64,000 bases of DNA from a marine gamma proteobacterium HTCC2080 (GTDB lineage: Bacteria > Pseudomonadota > Gammaproteobacteria > Pseudomonadales > Halieaceae), in NCBI GenBank assembly GCA_000169115.1, contig AAVV01000005.1, forward strand, positions 1-64,000, in the 5' to 3' direction. Positions 49,458 to 59,459 of the stretch are shown one piece after another. The stretch's first letter is position 1, and the number at the start of each line of letters is the position of its first letter. The position numbers and the translations under genes were made by a program. Below the pieces are notes generated by a model. It had not been told where the DNA came from. It did no database searches and saw only the letters and a list, made by a program, of their open reading frames with translations.

Positions 49458-50552
49458 ATGAGTGCTCAATTTTTAGAGCGTAACGACGATTTTAATGTGC
49501 CTACTGACGAGGCGGTGCACTCAGGGAAAGTGCGATCCGTTTACTGGTTAAAACCAGAAGATAGTCGTCGATTGATCGAGGAAAGAAATTACCCCGTTTC
49601 TCACGATGCCGAACTTGCTATTCTTATCGTCTCCGATCGTTTATCTGCTTTTGATTGCATTTGGCGGGCTGAAGGTGGCTTGAACGGGGTGCCAGGAAAG
49701 GGAGCGGCGCTCAACGCGGTGTCACTCGAATGGTTTAACGCTTTTGCAGAGGCTGGGCTTGCCCGTAGTCACATCCTTGAGGCGCCACACCCCCTCGTAT
49801 GGGTCGTTCAGCGGGCTAAGCCGGTAAAAATTGAGGCAATTGCTCGTCAATACATTACTGGGTCACTTTGGCGCGCCTACGCCAAAGGTGAGCGCGTCTT
49901 TTGTGGGAACGATTTGCCAAATCATCTCGCTGAAAATCAACGATTAGGAGAGGTGTTAATAACACCCTCAAGCAAGGGAGTGTTAGAGGGGTTGGAGGGC
50001 ATCGCGGCGATCGACGATGTCAATATTACCCGCGCAGACATAGAGCGTCACTGGTCGCAACTGGGATTTGAACAACCAGAAGACATTGATCATTACGAAC
50101 AATTACTCCGCGAGGGCTTCGCCGTCATCGCCGATCGCCTGTCTAAATTAGGTCAGCTCTTTGTAGATACCAAATTCGAGTTTGGCTATGTGACGGGCGT
50201 TGAGGGCACTCGCGAGTTAATTTATATGGACGAGGTGGGGACGCCAGATTCGTCCCGTATTTGGAATGCCGCAGCTTATGCTGAGGGCACTGTTTTAGAA
50301 AATAGTAAGGAGGGCTTTCGACAAGCGCTACTGAATTGGGTGCCTGATAGAAATTTATTACTAGATAAACACAGAATGGTCGAGCGCGCGGCTTTTGCTG
50401 GAAGCGCGCTGTTACCTCAAAGTATGCTTCTGGATGTGTCTGAGACGTATCTCGGGATTGCGGCGCAAATTATAGGCTCATCAATTACAGTGCCTGAAAA
50501 TCCCAGAGCGGAAATCAAAGAGTTACTATCTGTTGAGCTTGGGCTAGTCTAG
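49458..50552 (+). CDS. purC: SAICAR synthetase (long form)
   Basis: Joins aspartate to CAIR in purine synthesis. The 364-aa protein is the longer version seen in several gammaproteobacteria rather than the 237-aa E. coli type. Motifs include SGKVRSVYWL, IVSDRLSAFDC, ARQYITGSLWRAY and LFVDTKFEFGY for the ATP/Mg site and YMDEVGTPDSSR. Confidence 0.93.
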   Translation: MSAQFLERNDDFNVPTDEAVHSGKVRSVYWLKPEDSRRLIEERNYPVSHDAELAILIVSDRLSAFDCIWRAEGGLNGVPGKGAALNAVSLEWFNAFAEAGLARSHILEAPHPLVWVVQRAKPVKIEAIARQYITGSLWRAYAKGERVFCGNDLPNHLAENQRLGEVLITPSSKGVLEGLEGIAAIDDVNITRADIERHWSQLGFEQPEDIDHYEQLLREGFAVIADRLSKLGQLFVDTKFEFGYVTGVEGTRELIYMDEVGTPDSSRIWNAAAYAEGTVLENSKEGFRQALLNWVPDRNLLLDKHRMVERAAFAGSALLPQSMLLDVSETYLGIAAQIIGSSITVPENPRAEIKELLSVELGLV

Positions 50553-50648
50553 GCGACAAGGCAGGCCGCTTAGCCTCGAGTCGAGAACCTCCCGGGGCCG
50601 GCCAGCATGTGCAGCCAAATTGCAGACATATCAACGCGGGGAATAGCG

Positions 50649-51353
50649 ATGAAATTAAAAGATAAAGTGTTCGGTTTGGGTCAGTCGTCACTGGGTGGTG
50701 TTGCGCTTGCACTGCTTATTGGGTGCAGCGCGTCACCCACAACCCCAGAAATATCTCATGATGGGCTAGTGCTGCAAGATGATACAAAATTTGGCTTGGT
50801 CTATGCCAAGCCGGGGGTCGATATTAGGGATTATGAAAACTTTGCGGTTCATCATTGCACGGTGGCATTTCGTAAAAATTGGCAGCGAGATCAAAACTCT
50901 ACTCGACGCTCTACAAGTCGACGAATTAACGACTCAGATATGGACGCTATCCGCGTAAGTCTCGGAGAACTTTGCGAAACCGAATTTCTTTCGGTTCTTT
51001 CGACGGAGCCCGTTTATTCAGTAGTGCCCGAGGAGCAGGCTGCGGCGGGAACTCTGTTGCTAAAGCCCAACATTATCAATCTTGATGTTGTGGCGCCCGA
51101 CGTAAGCAGTCCCGGCGTCAGTCGCTCATACACGACGGAGTCTGGTGAGATGACGCTGTTTCTAGAAGTCGCCGATGCTTCGACCGGAGAAACGCTATTT
51201 CGTATCGTTGACCGACGACGTAATTTAAACGCTATGCGCTTGCAGTGGAGTAATAGTGTTACGAATACTGCAGATGCCAAGCGAATATTGAATGCCTGGG
51301 GGGAACAGTTCCGGGAAGGCCTTGATCGTATTTATCGTGGAAACAATAGCTGA
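50649..51353 (+). CDS. DUF3313-like lipoprotein
   Basis: Predicted outer-membrane lipoprotein of 234 aa. The signal peptide ends in a lipobox (LALLIGCSAS) with the modified Cys. The mature part has a beta-rich layout similar to DUF3313 (GLVYAKPGVDIRDYENFAV, YTTESGEMTLFLEVADA, TLFRIVDRRR). Function unknown. ATG 50649 is used. Its stop overlaps the next start by one base. Confidence 0.7.
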   Translation: MKLKDKVFGLGQSSLGGVALALLIGCSASPTTPEISHDGLVLQDDTKFGLVYAKPGVDIRDYENFAVHHCTVAFRKNWQRDQNSTRRSTSRRINDSDMDAIRVSLGELCETEFLSVLSTEPVYSVVPEEQAAAGTLLLKPNIINLDVVAPDVSSPGVSRSYTTESGEMTLFLEVADASTGETLFRIVDRRRNLNAMRLQWSNSVTNTADAKRILNAWGEQFREGLDRIYRGNNS

Positions 51354-51766
51354 TGGCAACAACACCGATTATTCAGCTCAGCGAGACTGTTTTTGTCGCC
51401 GGACAAATTCAGCCTGAACATATGGCAGAGCTGTCAGCTCAGGGTTTTCAGCACGTTATCTGCAACAGACCAGACCATGAGGTGCCAGGCCAGGCCACGA
51501 TGGATGATATGGCAGAGGCTGCTCAGCTCGCGGGTGTAAATTTCACGCGATATCCTATAGATGGCGCGAATTTCCCCGGGCAAGATCTGGCGGCGTTGAC
51601 CGCACTATTTGATAGCGGTGATCGTGTTCTGGCTTACTGCCGGACGGGCACTCGCTGCGCTAACCTGTGGGTCGCTACTCGCAGCGAAGCAGACCAATCA
51701 GCGGCTATCGATGTGGCTAGGGGGATTGGCTTTGACCTGTCTCTCGCATTGGTTTGGCGGGGCTAG
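51353..51766 (+). CDS. TIGR01244/DUF442 sulfur transferase or phosphatase-like protein
   Basis: The 137-aa protein resembles the phosphatase-like domain of Blh proteins (DUF442). It has FVAGQIQPEHM, ICNRPDHEVPGQ and an active-site loop YCRTGTRCANLW with Cys96. The reaction, sulfur transfer or phosphate hydrolysis, is unsettled for the family. It is translationally coupled to the lipoprotein gene. Confidence 0.78.
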   Translation: MATTPIIQLSETVFVAGQIQPEHMAELSAQGFQHVICNRPDHEVPGQATMDDMAEAAQLAGVNFTRYPIDGANFPGQDLAALTALFDSGDRVLAYCRTGTRCANLWVATRSEADQSAAIDVARGIGFDLSLALVWRG

Positions 51767-51786
51767 GGTTCTCTTAAATTTTGACC

Positions 51787-52311
51787 TTAATCGCGCTGTT
51801 GCATTGCTGCGAGTAAATCAGTGAGCGCCAAGGCCTGGCTCTCTGACAGGGATGGCATTATCTCGGTTGCGGGGGGTAGGTCAGGCGATGGGGCTATGTG
51901 CTCTCCATGATAGGCCTCGGCAATGATCGCGTAGTCAATGCTGAGGTCCTGCCTTGTAATATTTAAGGTATAAACCCTGAGCAATACGTTGTCCTCTGGG
52001 CTTAAAGTAGCCCCCCCCAACAATGCAAAGCGCTGTCCTGCAGTGACTTGGCAGTCGATCGTCTCATTTTTAACAATGCTCCATCCTGCTTTGCGCAGTG
52101 TTGCCCCAATACTCTCTCCAGAACGAATTTGTGCATCCTGCGCTTCAACTCCCGGGTGAGTCGGCAACTCGAAACGGGTGAGAGCTAAGGTTCTCGTGAT
52201 ACGTTGCTCACCAGAGAGGGAATAAAGGCTCGCCAGACGCGTCCTTGTATCCTGTTCGAGCAGTTCAACTCCATAGTGCCCAAAGCGCTCGCGTATTTTG
52301 TCGCTATTCAA
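51787..52311 (-). CDS. Uncharacterised 174-aa protein
   Basis: I do not recognise the family. The protein is soluble, without signal peptide or helices, starting MNSDKIRERFGHYGVEL and containing GESIGATLRKAGWSIVKN and LSIDYAIIAEAYHGEHI. The gene is convergent with the DUF442 gene across 20 bp and divergent from the M20 hydrolase. Codon use looks like the neighbours and no competing ORF exists, so it is probably real. Confidence 0.6.
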   Translation of the reverse strand: MNSDKIRERFGHYGVELLEQDTRTRLASLYSLSGEQRITRTLALTRFELPTHPGVEAQDAQIRSGESIGATLRKAGWSIVKNETIDCQVTAGQRFALLGGATLSPEDNVLLRVYTLNITRQDLSIDYAIIAEAYHGEHIAPSPDLPPATEIMPSLSESQALALTDLLAAMQQRD

Positions 52312-52498
52312 CGTTGATGTTCCTTGGCGCCAGCACCCAGCGAAGTTTCGATCATCATGATGACAGAGGCCTGACGATTGTGGCTAACTTGACCGGTCAC
52401 AATGGCTCGCCCGCAGATCAGTGTGTTGCTGGATTAAAAAAAAACGTAGTCTACACCATTCGCAGGCATACCTGCCCCGTTTGTCACAGGAGATTCTA

Positions 52499-53824
52499 AT
52501 GTCAATTCGATACCTTGTCGGTGCTTTGTTCCTCGTTTTATTACTGCCAGCATCTTTCAGTGCTGCAGATGAGCTAGATGCGCGAATTGACTCACTTTAC
52601 GATCAAGAGTTGAAAGAGCTGTTCCTCTGGCTGCATCAAAATCCAGAGTTGTCCCATATGGAACACAAAACGTCAGCGCGTCTTGCGTCTGAATTGGAGA
52701 GCTTTGGCTACGACGTGCATACCGGCATTGGTGGAACCGGCATCGTCGCGCTGCTTGAAAACGGAGAGGGACCTTTGGTCATGTTTAGAGCTGATATGGA
52801 TGGCCTGCCGGTTGAGGAGAAGTCAGGCCTGCCTTATGCGTCCAAGGCCAAGCAGGTTGACTGGGATGGTAACGAGGTTTTTGTCATGCACGCCTGTGGC
52901 CATGATGTTCATGTCACTAGTTTGGTGGGGACCGCAAGAATCATGGCAGAGCGCAGAGATTCGTGGCAAGGCACACTCATGCTGATTGGTCAGCCGGCTG
53001 AAGAGCGCGTTGGTGGGGCACGTTTGATGCGTGAAGACAATATTTGGGGCCGCTTTGGTCAGCCAGACTATGCCATGGCGCTGCACGTCACGTCGTCGGT
53101 TCCTACGGGTATGCTAATCGCCGATCCTGCGCCTTACAGTGGCGCTGACACGGTTGATATCTTGATTAAAGGCGTTGGCGCACATGGTGCCAGCCCTCAT
53201 TCTGGAGTTGATCCAGTTTTACTGGGCTCACAAATTGTTGTGGCATTGCAGAGCGTTGTAAGTCGAAATTTACCACCGCGAAGGCCAGGTGTAATCACCG
53301 TAGGCTCATTTCACTCTGGAACTAAACACAACATCATCTCAGATGCCGCGAAACTCCAAATTACGGTACGTAGCGAATCTGCGGCAGACCGAGTACTTTT
53401 ACTTGACGGGATCAGGCGCGTCGCAGAAAACACGGGACGCATGATGGGCTTGTCGGGTGATATGTTGCCTGAGGTAATCGTCTACGAAAATGAAGGTGTG
53501 CCACCAACACTCAACGATATTGCCATGCTGGAGCGTGTCAGAGGCGTGTGGACTGACACTTTAGGGGAGGGCATTTTTTATAATGAGCAACGGCTCGCGA
53601 TGGGTGCCGAGGATTTTCCATTTTTCACGGTAGACCCTTATATTCCATCAGTATATTTTGCGGTCGGCGGTACTGATCAAGCCGATTTTGACCGGGCAGC
53701 AGCGGGTGGTCCGCCCGTTGCTTCCCATCATTCTCCCTTGTTCAAAATTGAACCCGAACCCTCTGTTGAACTCAGTATTAAGGCGTCAGTGACAGGATTA
53801 ACCGATTTGCTTCAATTACCCTAG
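52499..53824 (+). CDS. Secreted M20 family amidohydrolase
   Basis: Zinc aminoacylase/carboxypeptidase-like hydrolase, 441 aa with a signal peptide (YLVGALFLVLLLPASFSA). Metal and catalytic blocks: FRADMDGLPVEE, HACGHDVH, GQPAEER, a dimerisation/lid region GAHGASPHSG, and MGAEDFPFF near the end. Substrates of related enzymes are N-acyl amino acids or hippurate-like amides. ATG 52499 follows CACAGGAG at good spacing. It opens the run of seven genes ending at 60271. Confidence 0.9.
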   Translation: MSIRYLVGALFLVLLLPASFSAADELDARIDSLYDQELKELFLWLHQNPELSHMEHKTSARLASELESFGYDVHTGIGGTGIVALLENGEGPLVMFRADMDGLPVEEKSGLPYASKAKQVDWDGNEVFVMHACGHDVHVTSLVGTARIMAERRDSWQGTLMLIGQPAEERVGGARLMREDNIWGRFGQPDYAMALHVTSSVPTGMLIADPAPYSGADTVDILIKGVGAHGASPHSGVDPVLLGSQIVVALQSVVSRNLPPRRPGVITVGSFHSGTKHNIISDAAKLQITVRSESAADRVLLLDGIRRVAENTGRMMGLSGDMLPEVIVYENEGVPPTLNDIAMLERVRGVWTDTLGEGIFYNEQRLAMGAEDFPFFTVDPYIPSVYFAVGGTDQADFDRAAAGGPPVASHHSPLFKIEPEPSVELSIKASVTGLTDLLQLP

Positions 53825-53842
53825 GAAGAGGCACTCGCAGGA

Positions 53843-54490
53843 ATGCAGTGGCCGTTGTGGGATCGCGCCGTACGAGTTATCCATTGGTATTTACCATTGG
53901 CGATAGCGTTTATGTGGTGGAGCGGCGAGGAAGGGCTGTACGACTGGCACAGCTGGGTGGGCTATAGCCTGCTAGTGGCCGTTGGCACCCGAGTTTGTTG
54001 GGGGATCATTGGTAGCCAGAGCGCGCGCTTCGCAGCGTTTCTTGCGAGTCCGTCGGCGGTGGTTGCCTATCTCAGAGGCAGGCCCTACCAAGGAGAAGGA
54101 CACAACCCACTAGGTGGCTGGGCAACGGTAATCCTGCTGCTCGTTATTTTTTTGCAGGGCTTGAGCGGATTGTTTGTCACAGATGATGTCATGTTTGAAG
54201 GTCCATTGATGTTTTGGGGGGGCGAGTGGTCTGGAGTTTTCGCTGAGTGGCATGAACTTAACTGGCTGGTTTTGCAGGTGTTGATAGTGTTACATCTGGT
54301 GGCGCTGACCTATCACCAGTTGTACCGAAAAGAACCGTTAATAGGTGCCATGTGGTGGGGAAAAACTAAAAGTCGTTTTAGTCTTTCGAAGCCCAAAAAC
54401 ACGGGGTTGGCGTTGGTAATCGCTCTGATAATTGCCGGTTTATTGTTTTTATTGATTACACTAGTACCCCAGGCTCCTAGCTACTATTAA
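53843..54490 (+). CDS. Cytochrome b561-type membrane protein
   Basis: Four-helix dihaem membrane cytochrome of the prokaryotic b561/hydrogenase type. The 215 aa contain the haem-ligand candidates VIHWYLPL, DWHSWVGY, EWHELNW and VLHLVALTYHQ. No cytochrome c partner is next to it. It starts 18 bp after the hydrolase gene and may move electrons from a neighbouring oxidative step to quinone. Confidence 0.85.
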   Translation: MQWPLWDRAVRVIHWYLPLAIAFMWWSGEEGLYDWHSWVGYSLLVAVGTRVCWGIIGSQSARFAAFLASPSAVVAYLRGRPYQGEGHNPLGGWATVILLLVIFLQGLSGLFVTDDVMFEGPLMFWGGEWSGVFAEWHELNWLVLQVLIVLHLVALTYHQLYRKEPLIGAMWWGKTKSRFSLSKPKNTGLALVIALIIAGLLFLLITLVPQAPSYY

Positions 54491-54508
54491 ATGAAAGGTT
54501 GAGTCACC

Positions 54509-55822
54509 ATGGACAGGAAAACCCTTGAAGCTCATTGGATGCCGTACACCGGTAACCGCCAGTTCAAAGAAGATCCTCGTATTATTACGTCCGCTGAGGG
54601 GGTTTGGTATACCGACGACAAGGGGCGCAAGGTTCTAGACGGGCACTCCGGGCTATGGACTTCAGGTTTGGGACATGGCCGCAAGGAAATAAGCGCGGCA
54701 GTATCTCAACAGATCAATACTCTCGATTTTGCGCCCCCGTTTCAATTTGGTCATCCCCCCGCCTTTGAGCTTGCCGATCGTATTAAGGGATTAATGCCTG
54801 AAGATCTCGACTACGTGTTTTTCACCAATTCGGGCTCTGAATCGGCTGACACCTCGCTGAAAATGGCTCGTGCTTATTGGCGCCTAATGGGCCAGCCGAC
54901 CAAGACGCGGTTTGTCGGGCGTATGAAGGGGTATCACGGTGTTAATTTTGGCGGGATTTCCGTCGGCGGTATCGCGGCTAATCGAAAATTTTTCGGTCAG
55001 GGCGTGGAGGCAGATCACTTGCGGCACACCATGCTGCCGCAAAATCGCTTTTGCCGTGGGATGCCACAAGACGGTGCAGAGCTTGCGGACGAGCTCAACG
55101 AAATGATTGCCCTACATGATGCGTCCACGATAGCCGCGGTCATTGTCGAGCCGATGGCTGGTTCTGCGGGGGTCATCCCGCCCCCTGTTGGATATTTACA
55201 GAAGCTGCGCGATATTTGTGATGCAAATGATATTTTATTGATTTTTGATGAGGTGATCACCGGTTTCGGTCGCTGCGGTGCGATGACGGGAGCAGACGCC
55301 TTTGGCGTAGTGCCTGATATTCTCAACGTTGCGAAACAGATTACTAACGGGGCTATTCCCATGGGTGCTGTTATCGCGCGAGCGGGAATTTACGACACTT
55401 TTATGGCTCACGGTGGACCAGATTATGCGTTGGAATTCGCGCACGGTTACACCTATTCCGCACACCCGGTAGCTTGTGCGGCGGGACTGGCTGCATTGGA
55501 TGTTTTAACTGGTGAGGCGTTGCCGCAGCGGGTTGCTGACGAGGCGCCATTTTTTGAGGCGCTGCTGCACGATGCGCTTTCCGATAAGCTCCACGTTTCC
55601 GATGTTCGCAATTACGGTTTTGCCGGTGCTATAACGCTGGAGCCCTATCCGGGCGAACCTTTACGCCGGCCCTTCGAGGTCGCCATGAAAATGTGGGAAA
55701 AGGGATTTCTCGTGCGTTACGGAGGCGATACGATTCAATTGGCGCCCATGTTTGTCATGGAACGCCCCGAAATGGAATCGTTGGTCGGTGCGTTGGCTGA
55801 TTCGCTACAAGAGCTAGCTTGA
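54509..55822 (+). CDS. Class III omega-amino acid:pyruvate transaminase
   Basis: PLP aminotransferase acting on terminal amines such as beta-alanine or related substrates. The 437-aa protein shows LEAHWMPYTGNRQFKEDP, as in beta-alanine:pyruvate aminotransferases, FTNSGSESADTSLKMA, IFDEVITGFGRCG and the PLP lysine in NVAKQITNGAIPMG. Confidence 0.9.
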   Translation: MDRKTLEAHWMPYTGNRQFKEDPRIITSAEGVWYTDDKGRKVLDGHSGLWTSGLGHGRKEISAAVSQQINTLDFAPPFQFGHPPAFELADRIKGLMPEDLDYVFFTNSGSESADTSLKMARAYWRLMGQPTKTRFVGRMKGYHGVNFGGISVGGIAANRKFFGQGVEADHLRHTMLPQNRFCRGMPQDGAELADELNEMIALHDASTIAAVIVEPMAGSAGVIPPPVGYLQKLRDICDANDILLIFDEVITGFGRCGAMTGADAFGVVPDILNVAKQITNGAIPMGAVIARAGIYDTFMAHGGPDYALEFAHGYTYSAHPVACAAGLAALDVLTGEALPQRVADEAPFFEALLHDALSDKLHVSDVRNYGFAGAITLEPYPGEPLRRPFEVAMKMWEKGFLVRYGGDTIQLAPMFVMERPEMESLVGALADSLQELA

Positions 55823-55853
55823 TCATGTGTGGTGTAGAGCAGGAGTATTTAGG

Positions 55854-56462
55854 TTGAAAATTGGCATTGTCGTGGGTAGTCATCGTCGAGACTCCCAAAG
55901 TCGAAAAGTTGCACTTTATTTGCAACGCCAGCTGCAGTCATTGAATGCTGAGACGTGGTTGCATGACCTCGCCCACGACCCCCTACCGATGTGGGATGAA
56001 AACCTAGGCAGTGGTGAGGGCCAGTGGGCTTTTCTGCCAGGTCTGGTTGAACAGCTACAGAGTTCTGATGGTTTTGTGATGGTTTGCCCTGAGTGGCACG
56101 GTATGGCCACGTCTGCGCTGAAGAACTTTTTCTTGCTCTGCAACGTTCAGTCGGGACTAGCGCATAAACCGGCCCTAATAGCTGCGGTTTCTGGCGGTGA
56201 TGGTGGCGCCTATGTCGTATCGGAACTTCGCACCAGCAGCTATAAAAATAATCGCCTGTGCTACATCCCCGAACAGTTAGTTGTTCGCAACGTTGGCAAG
56301 ATTTTTAATGCCGATCCCGCGGAGAACGACCCCGAGGCCCATGCCTACTTTGTTGACCGGGCAGATTACAGCTTGAAGTTACTTTTGGCCTACGGTGAAG
56401 CCCTTGGCACGGTTAGGCTCGGTGGCGCAGTCGATTTGGACGGTTATCCCAACGGGATGTAA
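55854..56462 (+). CDS. NADPH-dependent FMN reductase-like protein
   Basis: Flavodoxin-fold reductase of 202 aa. The phosphate loop is GSHRRDSQSRKVA and the second flavin loop CPEWHGMATSALKNF; in this family such proteins reduce FMN, quinones or chromate. I place the start at TTG 55854, eight bases after AGGAG; an in-frame GTG at 55827 is less likely. Confidence 0.8.
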   Translation: MKIGIVVGSHRRDSQSRKVALYLQRQLQSLNAETWLHDLAHDPLPMWDENLGSGEGQWAFLPGLVEQLQSSDGFVMVCPEWHGMATSALKNFFLLCNVQSGLAHKPALIAAVSGGDGGAYVVSELRTSSYKNNRLCYIPEQLVVRNVGKIFNADPAENDPEAHAYFVDRADYSLKLLLAYGEALGTVRLGGAVDLDGYPNGM

Positions 56463-56546
56463 GGCACTCCTAAGCGGCATGCTTTGTAAAACGTTGCACC
56501 ATGCAGTTTAGCCAGCCGCTATTTAATCGCGCAGGAGAATACGAGT

Positions 56547-57623
56547 TTGAATACATCACTAAAGCGGCTCTTGGGAGGGCTGGGATTTGTCGTGGTTGGA
56601 TGGTTAGCCTGGTCATTTATTGCTGCCCCTATCGTGCCAGTTGTCTGGCAGGCGCCGCCCAACCCGGGGCTTACTGGCGTTTTCGCGATAAATCAGAACT
56701 TGGCAAACGTTGAAACCGTGACCATGCCAGATCTCGGACCCGAAGATGTAGCCTGTTCAAACGACGGTTGGTTGTACAGCGGGCTGGATGACGGTCGAAT
56801 TGTTCGCTTCAACGAGCAAGGTGAAACCGCGCTTTTTGCGCAAACTGAAGGTCGACCGCTGGGTATGATCTTCGACCAGCAGGGCGCGCTAATCGTTGCT
56901 GATGCCTATCAGGGGTTACTGACGATTGGCCGCGATGGACAGGTTGAAACCTTGGTTGATCAGTACGAGGGTAGGCGGCTTCGGTTTGTGGATGATGTCG
57001 ACATTGCTTCGAACGGCACTATTTATTTTTCCGATGCATCAATGGGATTCGAATTTCACAATAACCTGCTAGATTTTTATGAAGGATCGATGACCGGACG
57101 ATTATTTGCGTACTCGCCTCAGACCCAGTCAATTGAACTTTTGCTCGACGGCCTTTTTTTTGCGAACGGTGTCGCTTTAGGCCCTGATGATGCCTATGTG
57201 TTAATTAATGAAACGGGATTGGGACGGGTTCAACGATTTTGGTTGAAAGGGCCTCAAGCCGGAACAGCTGATGTGTTTATAGAGCACCTTCCAGGAACGC
57301 CCGATAACATTAATTTTGATGGTGACCAGACCTTTTGGATTGCTATGCCTTCCCTGCGCGCTGGCGTCGATGCGGTAGCCCATTGGCCGCTAATCCGGCG
57401 GTTGGTGTCAGTGTTGCCGAAGGCGCTACAGGAGGCAGCAGCGACTCCGGTCAGCTTTGTCTTGGGCGTGAACCTGGAGGGCTCTGTGGTTGCCAATCTT
57501 CAAGATTCGGCACTGGGTTATAATTACATCACCAGCGCCACTCCTTGTGGAGACCGCTTATGGTTAGGCAGCCTTCATATGATGGCGGCAGGTCATTTGC
57601 CTCTCCCCAAAACAACACACTAA
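56547..57623 (+). CDS. Membrane-anchored SMP-30/strictosidine-synthase-like protein
   Basis: Six-bladed beta-propeller of the SMP-30/gluconolactonase/strictosidine synthase group, 358 aa. An N-terminal helix (LLGGLGFVVVGWLAWSFIA) should anchor it facing the periplasm. Propeller motifs include GPEDVACSNDGWLYSG, RFVDDVDIASNGTIYFSDA and LPGTPDNINFDGDQTFW. Lactone hydrolysis is the usual activity. Start TTG 56547, nine bases after AGGAG. Confidence 0.84.
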   Translation: MNTSLKRLLGGLGFVVVGWLAWSFIAAPIVPVVWQAPPNPGLTGVFAINQNLANVETVTMPDLGPEDVACSNDGWLYSGLDDGRIVRFNEQGETALFAQTEGRPLGMIFDQQGALIVADAYQGLLTIGRDGQVETLVDQYEGRRLRFVDDVDIASNGTIYFSDASMGFEFHNNLLDFYEGSMTGRLFAYSPQTQSIELLLDGLFFANGVALGPDDAYVLINETGLGRVQRFWLKGPQAGTADVFIEHLPGTPDNINFDGDQTFWIAMPSLRAGVDAVAHWPLIRRLVSVLPKALQEAAATPVSFVLGVNLEGSVVANLQDSALGYNYITSATPCGDRLWLGSLHMMAAGHLPLPKTTH

Positions 57624-57653
57624 AACTTGCAGCGTAGCTATTAGGAATCTCTC

Positions 57654-59459
57654 ATGCCCGCACCATTGTTGTCTCGACGTGACCTGGAATTTTATCTGTA
57701 CGAAATGTTTGATGTGGAGGCCCTTGCGACGCGGCAGCGTTACGAAGACCACAATCGTGAATCTTTCAACGCAGCGCTCGATATTGCTGAAAAAATTGCC
57801 GAGGACTATTTCGTTCCCATCCGTAAGACTGTTGATCTCAATCAGCCCGATTGGGATGGTGAAAAGGTGGTCATGATCCCTGAAATTAAGATTGCTTACG
57901 ACGCGGTGGCGGAGGCAGGCCTCATCTGTCCGGATCAAAGTTACGAGATGGGTGGCATGCAGTTGCCGCTAGTCGTCACCTCATGCGCCATGGGCTACAT
58001 TACTGCAGCGGCTAGCACGACCAACGGTTTTCATGCCCTTACGGCAGCAAATGCCAATCTGCTGGAAACACATGCCTCTGAAGAACAAATTGAGACTTGG
58101 GTACCCAGACTACGCACAGGAGAGTTTGCGGGCACCATGGCGCTGTCAGAGCCTCAGGCGGGCTCTAGCCTTGCTGATATGCGGACCAAGGCGGTTGCCC
58201 AAGACGATGGCACCTATCGGATATTTGGTAATAAGATTTGGATCTCAGGCGGGGACCACGAGCTTTCCAGCAATATTGTTCACGCCGTGTTGGCGCGAAT
58301 TGAAGGTGCACCGCCGGGGGTAAAGGGCATTTCAATGTTTATTTGCCCCAAGTTTCTTCTCAATGAAGACGGTTCGGTAGGTGCGCGCAACGACGTGCAG
58401 CTGGCCGGTTTGTTTCACAAAATGGGTGGCCGCGGTCAAACCTCAACGGCACTCAATTTTGGGGAGGGGGAGGGAGCCGTTGCTTATCTGGTGGGAGAGC
58501 CGCACCAAGGCCTGCGTTATATGTTCCATATGATGAATGAGGCTCGAGTGATGGTCGGTACCAGTGGTGCGACTTTGGCAATGGCGGGGTACCAATACAG
58601 CCTTGACTACGCCAAGGAGCGACCGCAAGGTCGTAAAGCGTCTTCGAAAGATCCTCTGGCAGACCCCGTCATGCTGATTGAACACGCCGATGTCCGACGA
58701 ATGTTACTCGCCCAAAAAGCATACGCAGAGGGTGCTTGGAGCCTGTGTTTGTTCGCTTCGCAATTGGTCGATGACTGGAAGACCCATCCCGATGAGGTTG
58801 GGCGGACTGGAGCCTTCGAGCTGCTCGACTTCCTGACGCCAATAGTAAAGACCTGGCCTTCTGAATATGGGCCTAAAGCCAACGACTTTGCTATTCAGGT
58901 GCTGGGTGGCGCGGGTTACACCAATGAGCATCCCGTGGAATTAATGTATCGCGATAACCGTCTAAATCCGATCCATGAAGGCACCACAGGAATTCAGTCT
59001 CTCGATCTGTTGGGTAGGAAGGTGCCGCAAAATGGTCTGGCGGGGTATCAGGCTTGCCTGAGCGCCATTGAATCGACCCTAGAGGCGGCCGAGGGGGTGG
59101 CTGACTGTGCACCTATGCTTATTGCTCTGCAAAATGCCTTGGGGCACCTCAAGAGCACTACTGAGGTTCTGCTGGGTAGTATGTTGGAACGCGATATTGA
59201 CTTAGTGATGGCGAACTCAGCGAAATACCTTGAGCTCTTTGGACATGTGGTAGTGGGTTGGATGTGGCTGCGTCAAGGGCTGATTGCAGCGCAGGCATTG
59301 ACGGCTGAATGTCACTCGGATGACACCGCTTTCTATAGAGGCAAGCTCCAGAGCATGCTGTACTTTGCGCGCTGGGAGCTCCCACAAACCAAAGTATGGG
59401 CAGACTTACTCAGTGATTTAGATGATACAACCTACACTATGGAGGCGGCCTGGTTCTAA
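57654..59459 (+). CDS. Long-form acyl-CoA dehydrogenase (DmdC/FadE-like)
   Basis: FAD-dependent acyl-CoA dehydrogenase of 601 aa, the long type with a C-terminal extension. Key parts are GTMALSEPQAGSSLADM, the FAD-binding IFGNKIWISGGDH and ILGGAGYTNE-type segment (QVLGGAGYTNEHPVE), YRDNRLNPIHEGTTGIQ carrying the active-site Glu region. Length is similar to methylmercaptopropionyl-CoA dehydrogenase DmdC, but substrate cannot be called from sequence. The end overlaps the phzF start by one base. Confidence 0.88.
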   Translation: MPAPLLSRRDLEFYLYEMFDVEALATRQRYEDHNRESFNAALDIAEKIAEDYFVPIRKTVDLNQPDWDGEKVVMIPEIKIAYDAVAEAGLICPDQSYEMGGMQLPLVVTSCAMGYITAAASTTNGFHALTAANANLLETHASEEQIETWVPRLRTGEFAGTMALSEPQAGSSLADMRTKAVAQDDGTYRIFGNKIWISGGDHELSSNIVHAVLARIEGAPPGVKGISMFICPKFLLNEDGSVGARNDVQLAGLFHKMGGRGQTSTALNFGEGEGAVAYLVGEPHQGLRYMFHMMNEARVMVGTSGATLAMAGYQYSLDYAKERPQGRKASSKDPLADPVMLIEHADVRRMLLAQKAYAEGAWSLCLFASQLVDDWKTHPDEVGRTGAFELLDFLTPIVKTWPSEYGPKANDFAIQVLGGAGYTNEHPVELMYRDNRLNPIHEGTTGIQSLDLLGRKVPQNGLAGYQACLSAIESTLEAAEGVADCAPMLIALQNALGHLKSTTEVLLGSMLERDIDLVMANSAKYLELFGHVVVGWMWLRQGLIAAQALTAECHSDDTAFYRGKLQSMLYFARWELPQTKVWADLLSDLDDTTYTMEAAWF

